A DNA stretch of 64,000 nt from Candidatus Sulfotelmatobacter sp. Lineage in GTDB: Bacteria; Acidobacteriota; Terriglobia; Terriglobales; Acidobacteriaceae. Positions 1-9,381 of this stretch are shown in pieces (the first letter of the stretch is position 1; each line of letters opens with the position of its first letter). The notes under the pieces were generated by a model that had not been told where the DNA came from, searched no databases, and saw only the letters and a program-made list of their open reading frames with translations. The stretch is taken from the NCBI GenBank assembly GCA_030041475.1, contig JASHNU010000073.1, positions 124,001 through 188,000 on the forward strand. Direction: 5' to 3'. Position numbers and translations under genes: made by a program.

Positions 1-1596
1 AGCAAGGGGCAATATTCCTTCACTGTGCAGGTCACCGACGCCGTTTCCAACTCGGCGACGCAGGCGCTGACCCTCGCCGTCACGAGTACATCGAGTCAAG
101 GTACTTCGGCCGGGCCCAACTGCGGCGCGCCCAATTACTGCTCTACTACTTCGACTGCGAATCCGGGGCCGATCTCCCCCTTGTTTACCGGAACACTGGG
201 CGTTAACCAGACGGCTTTCGACACGACCTACAATCCTGCCGGGATGGATTGCTACACTCGCGCCACCGACGCCTCGACGTGGGGCGGACCCTCCACCGAC
301 AACAACACGTTCTCGGGCGGCGACAATGACATCATGTGGTCGAAAAACAACACCTACGTTGGCGTCGAATCCGGAGGGGACGTCTACATTCTGCACCTGA
401 ATTTGTCGGGCAACTGCGCCAAGGTCGTCAACACCGGAAATCTTCAGGGACATGGCAGCGTACACATGGCTGGCCCGTTCGGTTTCTCCAAGACGACCGA
501 CAACGTCTTCTACTACCTGACGAGCTACACCCAGCTCAACGAAGGCACCATCACCAGCGACAGCACCTACACTTCGACACTTCTGGTTGATGTGGCTGAC
601 GGATCAGCGTGCCCCGGTCTGCCCTATCCCTTCAATGCCACGCACGCGGGCATTCTCGGCATCCGCTTCGACGATGGCCGCTTCGGCTGGGTCCTGAGTA
701 ACACAGGCGGGCAAGGGACGGGTGTTTGGGCGGTGATTTGGGATCGCGATCTGGGATGCTCCGTCGCCAACATGAGCACAGGATCGTATTGGGCGTTTTG
801 CGCGTCGAACTGCAAACCGTCGACTCAGCCCACTGGCATGTTGGCGAGCAGCGCGGCCTGCACCAGCGAAAGCGACTGCAATTGCTGGGGAGGGGCGATT
901 CACGACTCACAGATGTCCGGCGACGGAAACGCCCTGGTCATAAGCGAATACGGCGTGTGGACGCACGGGGCGTGCGCCGGCAAGAAATATGGGACGATGT
1001 TTTCGATCTGGGAGCCGGGTACGGCCATCACCCAGTTTTGCGACAGCGCGCCAGGGACCGGGACTGGCGGTCAGTACTGTGGCGGCCATGATTCTGTGGG
1101 CATCAGCCACATGCTGAATTCACAGCTCACGATGAGCGCAATGCGTTCTCTAACCAACGTTCTCAGTTACACGCAGTTCGATAGCGGCCTCATCTTTGAG
1201 GGCGCACACGGGCAATGGCCGCATCCGGACAACGACGACACGTATCCCTGGGTGCAGGCCAGCTATGACTTGTACACCACGCAAGGCACGGGTTGTCGCG
1301 GGGGCGCCAACTACTGCCCCATCAACGGCGGCAACGCGATTTTTGCCGACTACCCTTCCCGTGAACTGGGACACCCGCGAACCTACTTCGGCCACACCTT
1401 CAGCTGCAACACCACTTCTTCAAACTGGGCACAGTGCAACGGCACGGGCGACTACTACTTTGGCTGCGCCAATGCCATCATGAGCGTTTCACAGGATGGC
1501 AATTGGGCCATGATTGCGAGCGGGATGCTGTTGGACCTGGGAACGGATTCCAAGGGCCATCCGCGCTGCGACACATTCATCGTCCATCTGAACTAA
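1..1596 (+). CDS. Secreted Ig-like/unknown-domain protein, 5' truncated
   Basis: The frame is open from the first base of the window, so the true start lies upstream; an internal GTG at 25 is probably not the start. The first ~35 residues (YSFTVQVTDAVSN...) are the end of a bacterial Ig-like fold of the He_PIG/cadherin-like type. A Ser/Thr-rich linker follows, then about 480 residues rich in Cys, Gly, Asn and Trp (for example FSGGDNDIMWSK and VGVESGGDVYIL) that suggest a secreted beta-rich, possibly propeller-like domain. I do not recognise that domain and assign no enzyme activity. Such proteins are usually exported and disulfide-stabilised, which is an inference here. It lies upstream of the polysaccharide genes and is followed by a strong hairpin, so it seems to end a separate transcript. 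Confidence 0.75.
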   Translation, partial: SKGQYSFTVQVTDAVSNSATQALTLAVTSTSSQGTSAGPNCGAPNYCSTTSTANPGPISPLFTGTLGVNQTAFDTTYNPAGMDCYTRATDASTWGGPSTDNNTFSGGDNDIMWSKNNTYVGVESGGDVYILHLNLSGNCAKVVNTGNLQGHGSVHMAGPFGFSKTTDNVFYYLTSYTQLNEGTITSDSTYTSTLLVDVADGSACPGLPYPFNATHAGILGIRFDDGRFGWVLSNTGGQGTGVWAVIWDRDLGCSVANMSTGSYWAFCASNCKPSTQPTGMLASSAACTSESDCNCWGGAIHDSQMSGDGNALVISEYGVWTHGACAGKKYGTMFSIWEPGTAITQFCDSAPGTGTGGQYCGGHDSVGISHMLNSQLTMSAMRSLTNVLSYTQFDSGLIFEGAHGQWPHPDNDDTYPWVQASYDLYTTQGTGCRGGANYCPINGGNAIFADYPSRELGHPRTYFGHTFSCNTTSSNWAQCNGTGDYYFGCANAIMSVSQDGNWAMIASGMLLDLGTDSKGHPRCDTFIVHLN

Positions 1597-1619
1597 CGAG
1601 CATCGCAGAATAACGACAG

Positions 1620-1648
1620 GGCGCCGGGGACCGACCGGTCTCGGCGCC
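1620..1648 (+). terminator. Long GC-rich hairpin after the first gene
   Basis: GGCGCC at 1620-1625 pairs with GGCGCC at 1643-1648. The inner arms (GGGACCG against CGGTCTC) extend the stem almost to the loop. It starts 23 bases after the stop codon at 1596. No clear T run follows, so this is a probable rather than a typical intrinsic terminator. Confidence 0.5.
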
Positions 1649-1775
1649 TGCCTTACGGAGAATATTCTGCCCGCGACTTCGCGTGGTAACATGGCGAAAG
1701 TTGAGGCTTTCTCCAATCTGGTGCTGCCTCCGTTTCGGTTGAGCGAAATTCCTCGTGTCTGGCAACTTTCAATTC

Positions 1776-3668
1776 ATGCCCGTTAGGCCTGCGATATGGA
1801 AATTGGGCCTGCTCATTCTTAGTGCCGCGTGTTCGGTTGCGGCACAGAGCGCAGCGGCACCGGATACGAAATCGACCTCGACGCAAACGAATCCAGGGCA
1901 GTCTGACCCACCCAAGCCTGGCGCCAAAAGTGACCCAGCCGGTCAGGGCCAATTCGACGGTCCCGCGGAGTTACCCCGTGTGTATATGAGGACGGCACTT
2001 GCCGACACCCCAGCGCACGGCAAGCCGATGTCGGTGAAAAGTGGCGAAAACCTGCAAACGGCGCTCGACAACGCGTCCTGCGGAGACACGATTCAACTCG
2101 AGGCCGGGGCCAGCTTCGCCGGCCGTTTTCGCTTGCCCAGAAAAGCTTGCGACGATGCTCACTGGATCATCATCCGCACCAGCGCGCCTGACGGTGCTCT
2201 ACCGGCGGAAGGAACTCGCATCACGCCCTGTTACGCGGGGGTGGCCGCGCTCCCGGGCCGTCCTCAGTTCCAATGTCCACCGGCGAAAAGTCCCGCGGTG
2301 AAAAATGTGATGGCCAGGATAATGCTGGCAGGCCAGGGTGAGGGACCGATCCTGTTTTCAGATGGCGCCAATCATTACAGGTTCATTGGCATCGAGATCA
2401 CCCGCGCGTTATCTTCGGGCGGGGTGGTTGCGCTCGCTGGTCCCGACGGAGCCGTGGCTGCTGATCACATCATCTTCGACCGCGTCTGGATGCATGGCAC
2501 GGCCCAGGACGATACGCGGCGCGGCCTCTATCTGAGCGGCACGACCTACATGGCGGTGGTCGATTCGTTCTTCACCGATTTTCATTGCACTGCGAAGCTT
2601 GCCTGCACCGACACGCAAACCATTTCGGGCGCGGCCGGCGACCTGCCGATGGGCCCGTACAAAATTGTCAATAACTTCCTCGAAGCCGCGGGGGAAAACA
2701 TTCTTTTTGGCGGCGCGCAGGCCACCGCGACGCCGACCGATATCGAGATCAGGCATAACTACCTCTTCAAGCCGATGACCTGGATGGCCGGCCAGCCCGG
2801 CTTTGTGGGAGGCACGAACGGAAATCCCTTCATCGTGAAGAATCATTTTGAACTGAAGAATGCCCAACGTGTGCTGTTTGAAGGCAACGTCCTGGAAAAC
2901 AGTTGGGGAGGTTTCAGCCAGACCGGATTTTCCATTCTTCTCACACCGAAGAATCAATACATGGGCCCCGCACGCGGCAGTGTGTGCCCGCTTTGCCGCG
3001 TCTCCGATGTGACCATCCGCGACTGCGTCATTGCTCACGTAGCCAGCGGCTTGCAGATCGCCAACGTTTCTGACAAGGACGGGCAACCTTCGGCCGGTGG
3101 CGAGCGCTACAGTATTCACGACGTTGTCATCGCCGACATCGACGGCAAAAGATTCTCCGGCTTCGGAGCATTCCTGTCCCTTATTTCCCATCATCCCGTG
3201 TTGAGCGATGTCCGCATCGACCACGTCACGGCGGTTTCTCCACGCGTGTTCATGAATGTCGGAGTCAAGGAAGCACACATCCGCAACTTCACCTTCACCA
3301 ACAATCTCGTCGGTGCCAATGAGCGCGGAATCACCAGCACTGGCGGTGGGCCAGAGAACTGTGTTTTTCAGCCTGAGAGGCAGCAGCCGGCCGGAGTTTT
3401 CAAGGAGTGTTTCGACTCAGTCATGTTCACGAACAACGCCATCATCAACGGGAATGGCGCATGGCCGCCCGGCAACTACCTCCCCGGCGATGTGGAGGCC
3501 GTGGGCTTCATAAAGAACACAGCAGGGCTCGACATGTTTCGTCTCTGCCGGACAAAAGGAGATTCCTGCAAGAGCACGTCAAAATACGCCAGAGCCGGAA
3601 CCGATGGGAAGGATCTCGGAGCCGATATTGATGCCCTCGTCGCCGCGACTCGCGGAGTGACGGAGTGA
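1776..3668 (+). CDS. Secreted right-handed beta-helix protein
   Basis: Protein of about 630 residues. I chose the ATG at 1776 because a signal peptide starts there (a short basic stretch, then a hydrophobic core ending VAAQSAA); a GTG at 1755 would add seven residues. A low-complexity Ser/Thr/Pro/Gln linker (about residues 30-60) precedes a segment typical of parallel beta-helix proteins: LQTALDNASCGDTIQLEAG, then many short repeated strands such as HIIFDRVWMHG, VTIRDCVIAHV and IRNFTFTNNLV. The fold is common in polysaccharide lyases and epimerases, but no catalytic set can be assigned by eye. The 3' end overlaps the sulfotransferase start by four bases (GTGA), so the two are probably co-translated. 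It may bind or modify an extracellular polysaccharide; that is inference. Confidence 0.7.
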   Translation: MPVRPAIWKLGLLILSAACSVAAQSAAAPDTKSTSTQTNPGQSDPPKPGAKSDPAGQGQFDGPAELPRVYMRTALADTPAHGKPMSVKSGENLQTALDNASCGDTIQLEAGASFAGRFRLPRKACDDAHWIIIRTSAPDGALPAEGTRITPCYAGVAALPGRPQFQCPPAKSPAVKNVMARIMLAGQGEGPILFSDGANHYRFIGIEITRALSSGGVVALAGPDGAVAADHIIFDRVWMHGTAQDDTRRGLYLSGTTYMAVVDSFFTDFHCTAKLACTDTQTISGAAGDLPMGPYKIVNNFLEAAGENILFGGAQATATPTDIEIRHNYLFKPMTWMAGQPGFVGGTNGNPFIVKNHFELKNAQRVLFEGNVLENSWGGFSQTGFSILLTPKNQYMGPARGSVCPLCRVSDVTIRDCVIAHVASGLQIANVSDKDGQPSAGGERYSIHDVVIADIDGKRFSGFGAFLSLISHHPVLSDVRIDHVTAVSPRVFMNVGVKEAHIRNFTFTNNLVGANERGITSTGGGPENCVFQPERQQPAGVFKECFDSVMFTNNAIINGNGAWPPGNYLPGDVEAVGFIKNTAGLDMFRLCRTKGDSCKSTSKYARAGTDGKDLGADIDALVAATRGVTE

Positions 3669-4762
3669 ACGCTCTGGGAACTACCGGCTTGAATCGCGCA
3701 AAGGAAAGAAACGCCAGTGAACGAGGACACGCGCCCGTATTCGTCCTTGGATGCCCCCGCTCCGGCACGACGCTGTTGTACGACATGCTGCTTTCCGCCG
3801 GAGGATTCGCGGTTTACCTCGCTGAATCCAATGTCTTCAACCTGCTCGGGCCGCGCTTTGGCGACTTAACTGTGCGCGCCAACCGGGAGCGGCTGCTTGA
3901 AGCGTGGCTGGGGAGCAAGCTATACCGCGCTTCCGGCCTGGATGCCCGGCGAATCCGTGAACACGTTCTGCAAGACTGCCGGAACGCCGGAGATTTCCTG
4001 CGCGTCGTAATGGGAGAGATTTGCGCGTTGCAAGGTGTACCGCGCTGGGCAGAGAACTCTCCAGAGGCGATGCTTTATCTTCCAGCTATCAAGCAGCTCA
4101 TTCCTGAAGCTCTCATCATTCACATAATTCGCGATGGCCGCGACGTGGCCAGTTCGCTCGGCCGTCTCCGTTATGTGCGTCCATTCCCGTGGGAAGACCT
4201 TTACAGCGTCACTGGCTGCGGCCTGTATTGGGAGTGGATTCTGCGTCGCGGCCGCAGGTTCGGCGAGCGCGCGGGCAACGACTACATGGAAGTCCGCTTC
4301 GAAAAACTGCTGGCGCAACCGCAGGAGACACTGGACGAGATCGGCCGGTTCATCGCGCAGCCGCTTGACTATGAAACCATTCGGCGTATCGGCTATGGCT
4401 CGGTCACCAAGCCCAACACATCGTTCAGCACGCATGATCCCAACATTGTGTTCAATCCAGTTGGTCGCTGGAAGAAGAGCTTTTCGCCAAAGGGGTTGGC
4501 CCTCTTTGAGCGCATGGTCGGCAAAACACTACAGGAACTTGGCTATCCTTTAGCAACGGAAGCGGCGAACATCCCCGATTCTCTTTCCCTGAAAGCCACG
4601 AGGCTGTTGCATCGCGCATTTTTCGCCGGCAAGTTCTGGTACAAGAACGATCCGGCGGTGCGGTTGCTGCGTCCTGTCCTGACTGCCCGCGAGATTGATG
4701 AGATTGTGCTGGCCGAAGACCATCCGCCGATCATAAGGCAGCCCGCCGAGCGCTCTTCTTGA
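3665..4762 (+). CDS. PAPS-dependent sulfotransferase family protein
   Basis: 365 residues. The N-terminal motif GCPRSGTTLLYDML (about residues 29-42) is the 5'-phosphosulfate-binding loop of sulfotransferases, and IIHIIRDGRDVASSL (about residue 155) is the matching 3'-phosphate-binding region. The C-terminal part keeps the WKKSFSPKG type segment found in this family. It would move sulfate from PAPS to a hydroxyl or amine of a sugar or peptide. The GTG start overlaps the upstream stop by four bases. Its place beside beta-helix, heparinase-like and polysaccharide genes suggests a glycan substrate, but the acceptor cannot be read from sequence. No membrane segment is evident. Confidence 0.85.
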   Translation: MNALGTTGLNRAKERNASERGHAPVFVLGCPRSGTTLLYDMLLSAGGFAVYLAESNVFNLLGPRFGDLTVRANRERLLEAWLGSKLYRASGLDARRIREHVLQDCRNAGDFLRVVMGEICALQGVPRWAENSPEAMLYLPAIKQLIPEALIIHIIRDGRDVASSLGRLRYVRPFPWEDLYSVTGCGLYWEWILRRGRRFGERAGNDYMEVRFEKLLAQPQETLDEIGRFIAQPLDYETIRRIGYGSVTKPNTSFSTHDPNIVFNPVGRWKKSFSPKGLALFERMVGKTLQELGYPLATEAANIPDSLSLKATRLLHRAFFAGKFWYKNDPAVRLLRPVLTAREIDEIVLAEDHPPIIRQPAERSS

Positions 4763-4814
4763 CGAACCGCACGGCTTTGCCCTGCTTTGTTTGAGCTGCC
4801 CGCGTTCAAATCTC

Positions 4815-6761
4815 TTATGTGAATGCAACTGCCTGGCTTGACGTAGTGCGAGCGCCTGCAACTGTCATCTCTCCCTCGATGACAGTCCTGAACCAGATTT
4901 CCAGATTGAGCAGCCGCCAGATGCGGCTGCCATGGTCGCGGTTTTTGGAGCGATGCTCGTCGAAGATTCTTGCTACCGCGTCACGGCGGAACAGGCCGCG
5001 ATTGACGCTTCTCGGCTCGAGCAGCAGCCCTTGAATGTTGTCGAGTTGCGGCCCCGCCAGCCAATAGTCCCAGGGTGTGGGAAAGCCCATTTTCTTGCGG
5101 TAGACAATTTCGTGGGACAGCAGGTCTTCGACGGCCTCTTTCAGAATGAACTTTCCTGCCATGCCGCGAATCGAACACTGCGCCGGAATCCGGGCGGCAA
5201 ATTCCACAAGAACGTGGTCGAGAAAGGGCACGCGGCTTTCGACGGACGCCGCCATGCTCATTTGGTCCTGCTTCATCAACAGCTCAATCAGATAGCTGTT
5301 GATGTCCGCGTACAGCAGCCGATGCAGCAAGTCGCCGCGCGACCGGTTCCATGCGGCCATGGAACCGGAGTACGCGTCGCCTGCGGCGGCCAGCGCTCCG
5401 GGCATTAACAAGTTACATTGTTCGGCTGCGCTAAATGCAGAGAAAAAGTTGTCGTAGTAAAACGATTCCCATGCATTCCCGTCGCGTACCAGAAACGTAT
5501 GCTCGAGCTTCCGGCGCAGTGATGACGACAGCGGTCCGTTCTCAATCCCTTTACGCACGAAGCGGCGAAGGGCAGCCGGCGTCATCTCGCGATACCTGCG
5601 ATCCCATCGCGAATTCATCAGCGTCCATGCATAGCGCGTGTAGCCTGCCAGAGTTTCGTCGCTTCCCTCCCCAGTAAGAACGACGGTCACGTTTTCCCGC
5701 GCCAGGCGCGCCACAAAATACAGCGCGACGCTGGAGGGCCAAACCAGCGGCTCGTCTTCATGCCAGATTAGCTTGGGCAGGCTGGCGAAAAACTCCTGGC
5801 GGCTCAGGCGCACTTCGTGATGATCCGACTGAATGTGCTCGGCCACCTCCCGTGCGTAACTGAGTTCGCTGAAGGATTCTTCGCCGTATCCGACGGCAAA
5901 AGTCTGAATGCGATCACCCCGAATTTTCCGCGCCAGCGCTGCGACCGCACTCGAATCGAGGCCTCCGCTGAGGAACACACCCAGCGGCACATCGCTCATG
6001 AGGTGAGACGAGACGGCTTCTTCCAACAATTGCCGATAACCGCTGACGTAATATGTGGCGGGATGCGCATCCTGATCTGTTTCTGTATCCAGATTCCAGT
6101 ACTGCTCGATGCGTGGCTCGCCTCCCTCCGGCAATTCCAGCGTATGGCCTGGTATGAGCTTTCGGATTCCAGCAAACATTGTCTCCGGCCCAGTCAGGTA
6201 CCCGAACGCGAGATATTCCGACAAAGATCCGCGATTGAATTCAGCCGCAATGCCCGGATAAGCGAGAATGGCCTTGATTTCCGAGCCGAAAACAAATGCA
6301 CCGCCATCCCACCAGTAGTAAAGCGGCTTGATCCCGAACCGGTCGCGGGCGGCAAAAAGGGCGCGCCGCCGCCGATCCCAGATGACGAACGCGAACATGC
6401 CGCGCAGGTGCTTCACGCAATCGCGGCCGCACTCTTCGTACAAATGCACAATGGTTTCGGTGTCGCTGCGGGTGCGGTAGCGGTGTCCCTTGGCTTCAAG
6501 CGTAGCGCGCAGTTCGACGTGATTGTAGATCTCGCCGTTGTAGACGATCCATACATCCTGCTTTTCGTTCGCCAGCGGCTGGTGGCCAGTTTTGACGTCG
6601 ATGATGCTCAGCCGCCGCGTAGCCAGGCCGACGTTTTCTTCTAGAAAAATGCCATCGTCGTCCGGTCCGCGATGGATGATGCGGCGATTCATCGCCTCCA
6701 GTGCGTCGCGCTGCACGCGCCACTCGCGATTGGTAAAGAAGACTCCGCAGATTCCGCACAT
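4815..6761 (-). CDS. Asparagine synthase-like glutamine amidotransferase (first copy)
   Basis: 648 residues, minus strand. After Met removal Cys2 would be the N-terminal nucleophile (MCGICGVFF). The class II glutaminase domain covers about residues 2-210 (RGPDDDG, YNGEIYN, SDTETIVHLYEE). The synthetase domain follows with the ATP pyrophosphatase loop SGGLDSS at 265-271. It closely resembles the amidotransferases associated with exosortase/EPS loci, which are thought to amidate a sugar carboxylate or an amino-acid decoration rather than make free asparagine. A second, clearly different copy lies at 17066-19117. It is convergent with the sulfotransferase gene (52-base gap). Function as an EPS-modifying enzyme is inferred from context. 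Confidence 0.88.
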   Translation of the reverse strand: MCGICGVFFTNREWRVQRDALEAMNRRIIHRGPDDDGIFLEENVGLATRRLSIIDVKTGHQPLANEKQDVWIVYNGEIYNHVELRATLEAKGHRYRTRSDTETIVHLYEECGRDCVKHLRGMFAFVIWDRRRRALFAARDRFGIKPLYYWWDGGAFVFGSEIKAILAYPGIAAEFNRGSLSEYLAFGYLTGPETMFAGIRKLIPGHTLELPEGGEPRIEQYWNLDTETDQDAHPATYYVSGYRQLLEEAVSSHLMSDVPLGVFLSGGLDSSAVAALARKIRGDRIQTFAVGYGEESFSELSYAREVAEHIQSDHHEVRLSRQEFFASLPKLIWHEDEPLVWPSSVALYFVARLARENVTVVLTGEGSDETLAGYTRYAWTLMNSRWDRRYREMTPAALRRFVRKGIENGPLSSSLRRKLEHTFLVRDGNAWESFYYDNFFSAFSAAEQCNLLMPGALAAAGDAYSGSMAAWNRSRGDLLHRLLYADINSYLIELLMKQDQMSMAASVESRVPFLDHVLVEFAARIPAQCSIRGMAGKFILKEAVEDLLSHEIVYRKKMGFPTPWDYWLAGPQLDNIQGLLLEPRSVNRGLFRRDAVARIFDEHRSKNRDHGSRIWRLLNLEIWFRTVIEGEMTVAGARTTSSQAVAFT

Positions 6762-6828
6762 AGGAAAACTTCGGATCGAAATGAAACCTTGACCAGCAGA
6801 GATGCCGTTGCCCCGTTCCCAGCTGGAT

Positions 6829-9249
6829 TTATCCGGCGCCCGTTGCCGCTTCCGGATTCGATGAGCGCAGGCTTCTCCGCCCGTCCTGCACGACTAACTC
6901 AGCCCAGCGAACCGCTTGCTGGCAGCGCAATTCGGGGCCTCCGGTGATTTCAGTATAGCTACCGTTCGACATGAGCAACAAATGATCGGAACTGCCTGTG
7001 CTTCGGCACCAGCACACGAATTCGGCGTCACTCAACACCAGATCCTGTCGCCACGGGCGCTTGGGCGTTGCGAAAAAGAAAAAACATTCGCGGCCTTCCT
7101 CCGCGTAACGGTAGGCGGTGACCGCCGCCCCTGAGTCATTCGCGGCGATTCGTGTCAGCGATCTCGCTGCTGGACGGGCGTCCGCCAGTGTCACAAGGAC
7201 GCAGGCAAATTCTGCAGGCACGTCCGCAACAGTACCCAGGTTCAGCACCGTGGCTGGCGCCTTCTGCCCGTAAACCGGCGACCAGGCCTGTTTCCGGAGT
7301 TCCTGCTCCCAGCCAGATCCTTCCAGCGGAACAATCGCCAGACCTTGCTGCTCGCCCTGCACGCGAAACACGTTCGCTTCCAGCTGTTGCATATCTGCTC
7401 CGAGATGCCACGAAATATCCAGCCGATGGCGGCCTTGCCCCTCGACCACGTCACGCACAAGACAGATGCCGTTTTTCAGAGAAATCACCGTTCGCCGGTG
7501 AATGACCGGCTCAGGCGGGCGTTGATAGCCGTCATGACTTGCTGTCACAAGGTCGAACGCGGGGTTCTGAATCCATTGCTCGACTCTCGTCTGCGTGAGA
7601 CGCTTCCAAGCGAACGGTCCCGAAGCCTCGGCCTGATCGGCGCTATCGACCAGCAATGTGTTGTGCTTGGCGGTTCCTCGGAACAGGTCACGATCCGCAT
7701 TTTTCCCAACATATTGATAAGTGCCCGGATCGATTAGAAAAGGCGCGACGCGCTGCGAGCAAATATTTAAGGCGTCGGCATGACCGTGCCCGCCGCTTTG
7801 CGCGCCCTGGGGCCCTCCGTCGAACACAAGCTGCGCCGGCGGGTTGTCTGTCGTTAGCAAATAGAAACCTGATTTTTCCAGCGCCGTGGAATTCATCGGC
7901 GGCGGACTGGCAGCGAGGTCATCCCAGCGCCGCACACCTTCCGCGCCCAAAAGCCAGAGTGTCTCTTCGCGCAAACCCCCAGCGACTGACTTGAAATCGC
8001 TACGCTGGAAAAGGGTCGCTCCGGTAGCTAGGGGATCGAGAAGATGCTCCGCCCGATTGCGGCACGGATCGAACACGCGGCCGCCATCATCGTCTCCGAA
8101 ACGCGGAGGCGTGCCACACCGGCCCAGGAGGCACAAAGCATTCAGCATTTTCTCCAGCCTCTGCTCAAAACTGTGCGGGATCGGAATGTTATTCATACTG
8201 GCCAGCACTGCCGAATGCAGAAAAAAGTCGAGCGCGTAGACGTGGTAATAGGTCGACTGCTCGAAGTGAAAACCGTCGTCCCGGATTTGCCGTTCGCTCT
8301 CCCGCACGATGATGTCCCACCCCAGCGACTTCCAGCCTTCCGCTCTCGCCAGCTCGGGGCAAAGCACGCCCAGAAAAAAAAGACCGACGCCTTCCCCTAA
8401 GAGATGCGTATTCGGAGAGAAATAAGTAGATAGATAGCGTTCGATATGGCGCCCGTGGCGGGCCAGGCCGCGCAGCCACTCGTTGCGGAAGTCGGGCACG
8501 TCGCGACTCCCTTCCAGCAAATGCAACGTCCACAGCCACGACAAACTGCGAAACGCGACCTCCAGACTGCTCGCCCAGTTGATGCCAATCGGGTAAGGAT
8601 TCTCCGCCTGCCAGTGCCGCCACTGACGCAGGATTTCGTCGACAAATCGCAGATTTCCTGTCAGCCGGTACGCGCTCGCCAACGTGAGGAAGTGCTGGTG
8701 GCGATTGAGTTCCCACGTGACCTTGCTGTCGCCAACCTCGTCGAAATCGAGATATCGGACCTTGTAGAAGAGTTTCCGCGGGGATCGTTTCTCGTGGACA
8801 CGGTCGAGATGCCAGTCAATCGTGGCGCCGTAGTCCAGATCGCCGTAACCCAGCAGGTCGAACCGATGACGGCAGAGCTTTTCCGCTCGCTTGACGATCA
8901 GTTCGGCCTGATCGGGCAACCTTTGCCGCAGCAATGCCACGAGCGAATCGGTCGAGGCGGGTTCCCAGAAAAATCTGCCACGCTCCTGTGCCGACCAGTT
9001 CCGGGCGGACGAATTCGGCACCCCCTGGGCCAAGTCAAAACCCAGGCGCGACAAAACGCCGTCTGCGCGCTTGCGAAATTCCTGGCGAGTACGCTCGCGC
9101 AGTTCCTCGCGGTCCATCTGCACCAGCCGGGCTTTGATTTTTCCCCACTCAGTGAGCTTCATACCGTTTATGCGGTCGCCGCGCTGCTTAAAGCCAAGCG
9201 CCTGCCACAACCTTACCTGAAGTGGCGCCTTGATGGAGATTAGCCCCAT
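6829..9249 (-). CDS. Heparinase II/III-like (alginate lyase) family protein
   Basis: 806 residues. The N-terminal ~450 residues form the expected alpha/alpha toroid (WASSLEVAFRSLSWLW; YFSPNTHLLGEGVGLF; FHFEQSTYYHVYALDF). The C-terminal half is the heparinase II/III beta-sandwich with the hallmark SGGHGHADALN near residue 490 and DPGTYQY soon after. Tyr and His in these motifs correspond to known lyase catalytic residues. I see no clear signal peptide at the N-terminus (MGLISIKAPLQVRLWQALG), so the protein could be cytoplasmic or periplasmic. Such genes are common in exosortase-linked polysaccharide loci, where they may trim or edit polymer. With the GDP-mannose dehydrogenase next door, a mannuronate-type polymer is a possible substrate (inference). 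Confidence 0.85.
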   Translation of the reverse strand: MGLISIKAPLQVRLWQALGFKQRGDRINGMKLTEWGKIKARLVQMDREELRERTRQEFRKRADGVLSRLGFDLAQGVPNSSARNWSAQERGRFFWEPASTDSLVALLRQRLPDQAELIVKRAEKLCRHRFDLLGYGDLDYGATIDWHLDRVHEKRSPRKLFYKVRYLDFDEVGDSKVTWELNRHQHFLTLASAYRLTGNLRFVDEILRQWRHWQAENPYPIGINWASSLEVAFRSLSWLWTLHLLEGSRDVPDFRNEWLRGLARHGRHIERYLSTYFSPNTHLLGEGVGLFFLGVLCPELARAEGWKSLGWDIIVRESERQIRDDGFHFEQSTYYHVYALDFFLHSAVLASMNNIPIPHSFEQRLEKMLNALCLLGRCGTPPRFGDDDGGRVFDPCRNRAEHLLDPLATGATLFQRSDFKSVAGGLREETLWLLGAEGVRRWDDLAASPPPMNSTALEKSGFYLLTTDNPPAQLVFDGGPQGAQSGGHGHADALNICSQRVAPFLIDPGTYQYVGKNADRDLFRGTAKHNTLLVDSADQAEASGPFAWKRLTQTRVEQWIQNPAFDLVTASHDGYQRPPEPVIHRRTVISLKNGICLVRDVVEGQGRHRLDISWHLGADMQQLEANVFRVQGEQQGLAIVPLEGSGWEQELRKQAWSPVYGQKAPATVLNLGTVADVPAEFACVLVTLADARPAARSLTRIAANDSGAAVTAYRYAEEGRECFFFFATPKRPWRQDLVLSDAEFVCWCRSTGSSDHLLLMSNGSYTEITGGPELRCQQAVRWAELVVQDGRRSLRSSNPEAATGAG

Positions 9250-9381
9250 GAATGCCGCACACCATCAGTAACTTCCATCGCAGCACAATGTGAGGGGAGC
9301 ACCTATCGCGTCATATACTATGAAATGTTGCTGCTTCCCAAGGCTCCTTTTTCACGCAACGGGAATTCATTCATCGACTTT

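Noticed and set aside
2409-3278. Long open frame on the minus strand opposite the beta-helix gene
   Set aside because: It has no recognisable domain and is explained by the GC-rich codon pattern of the gene on the other strand.
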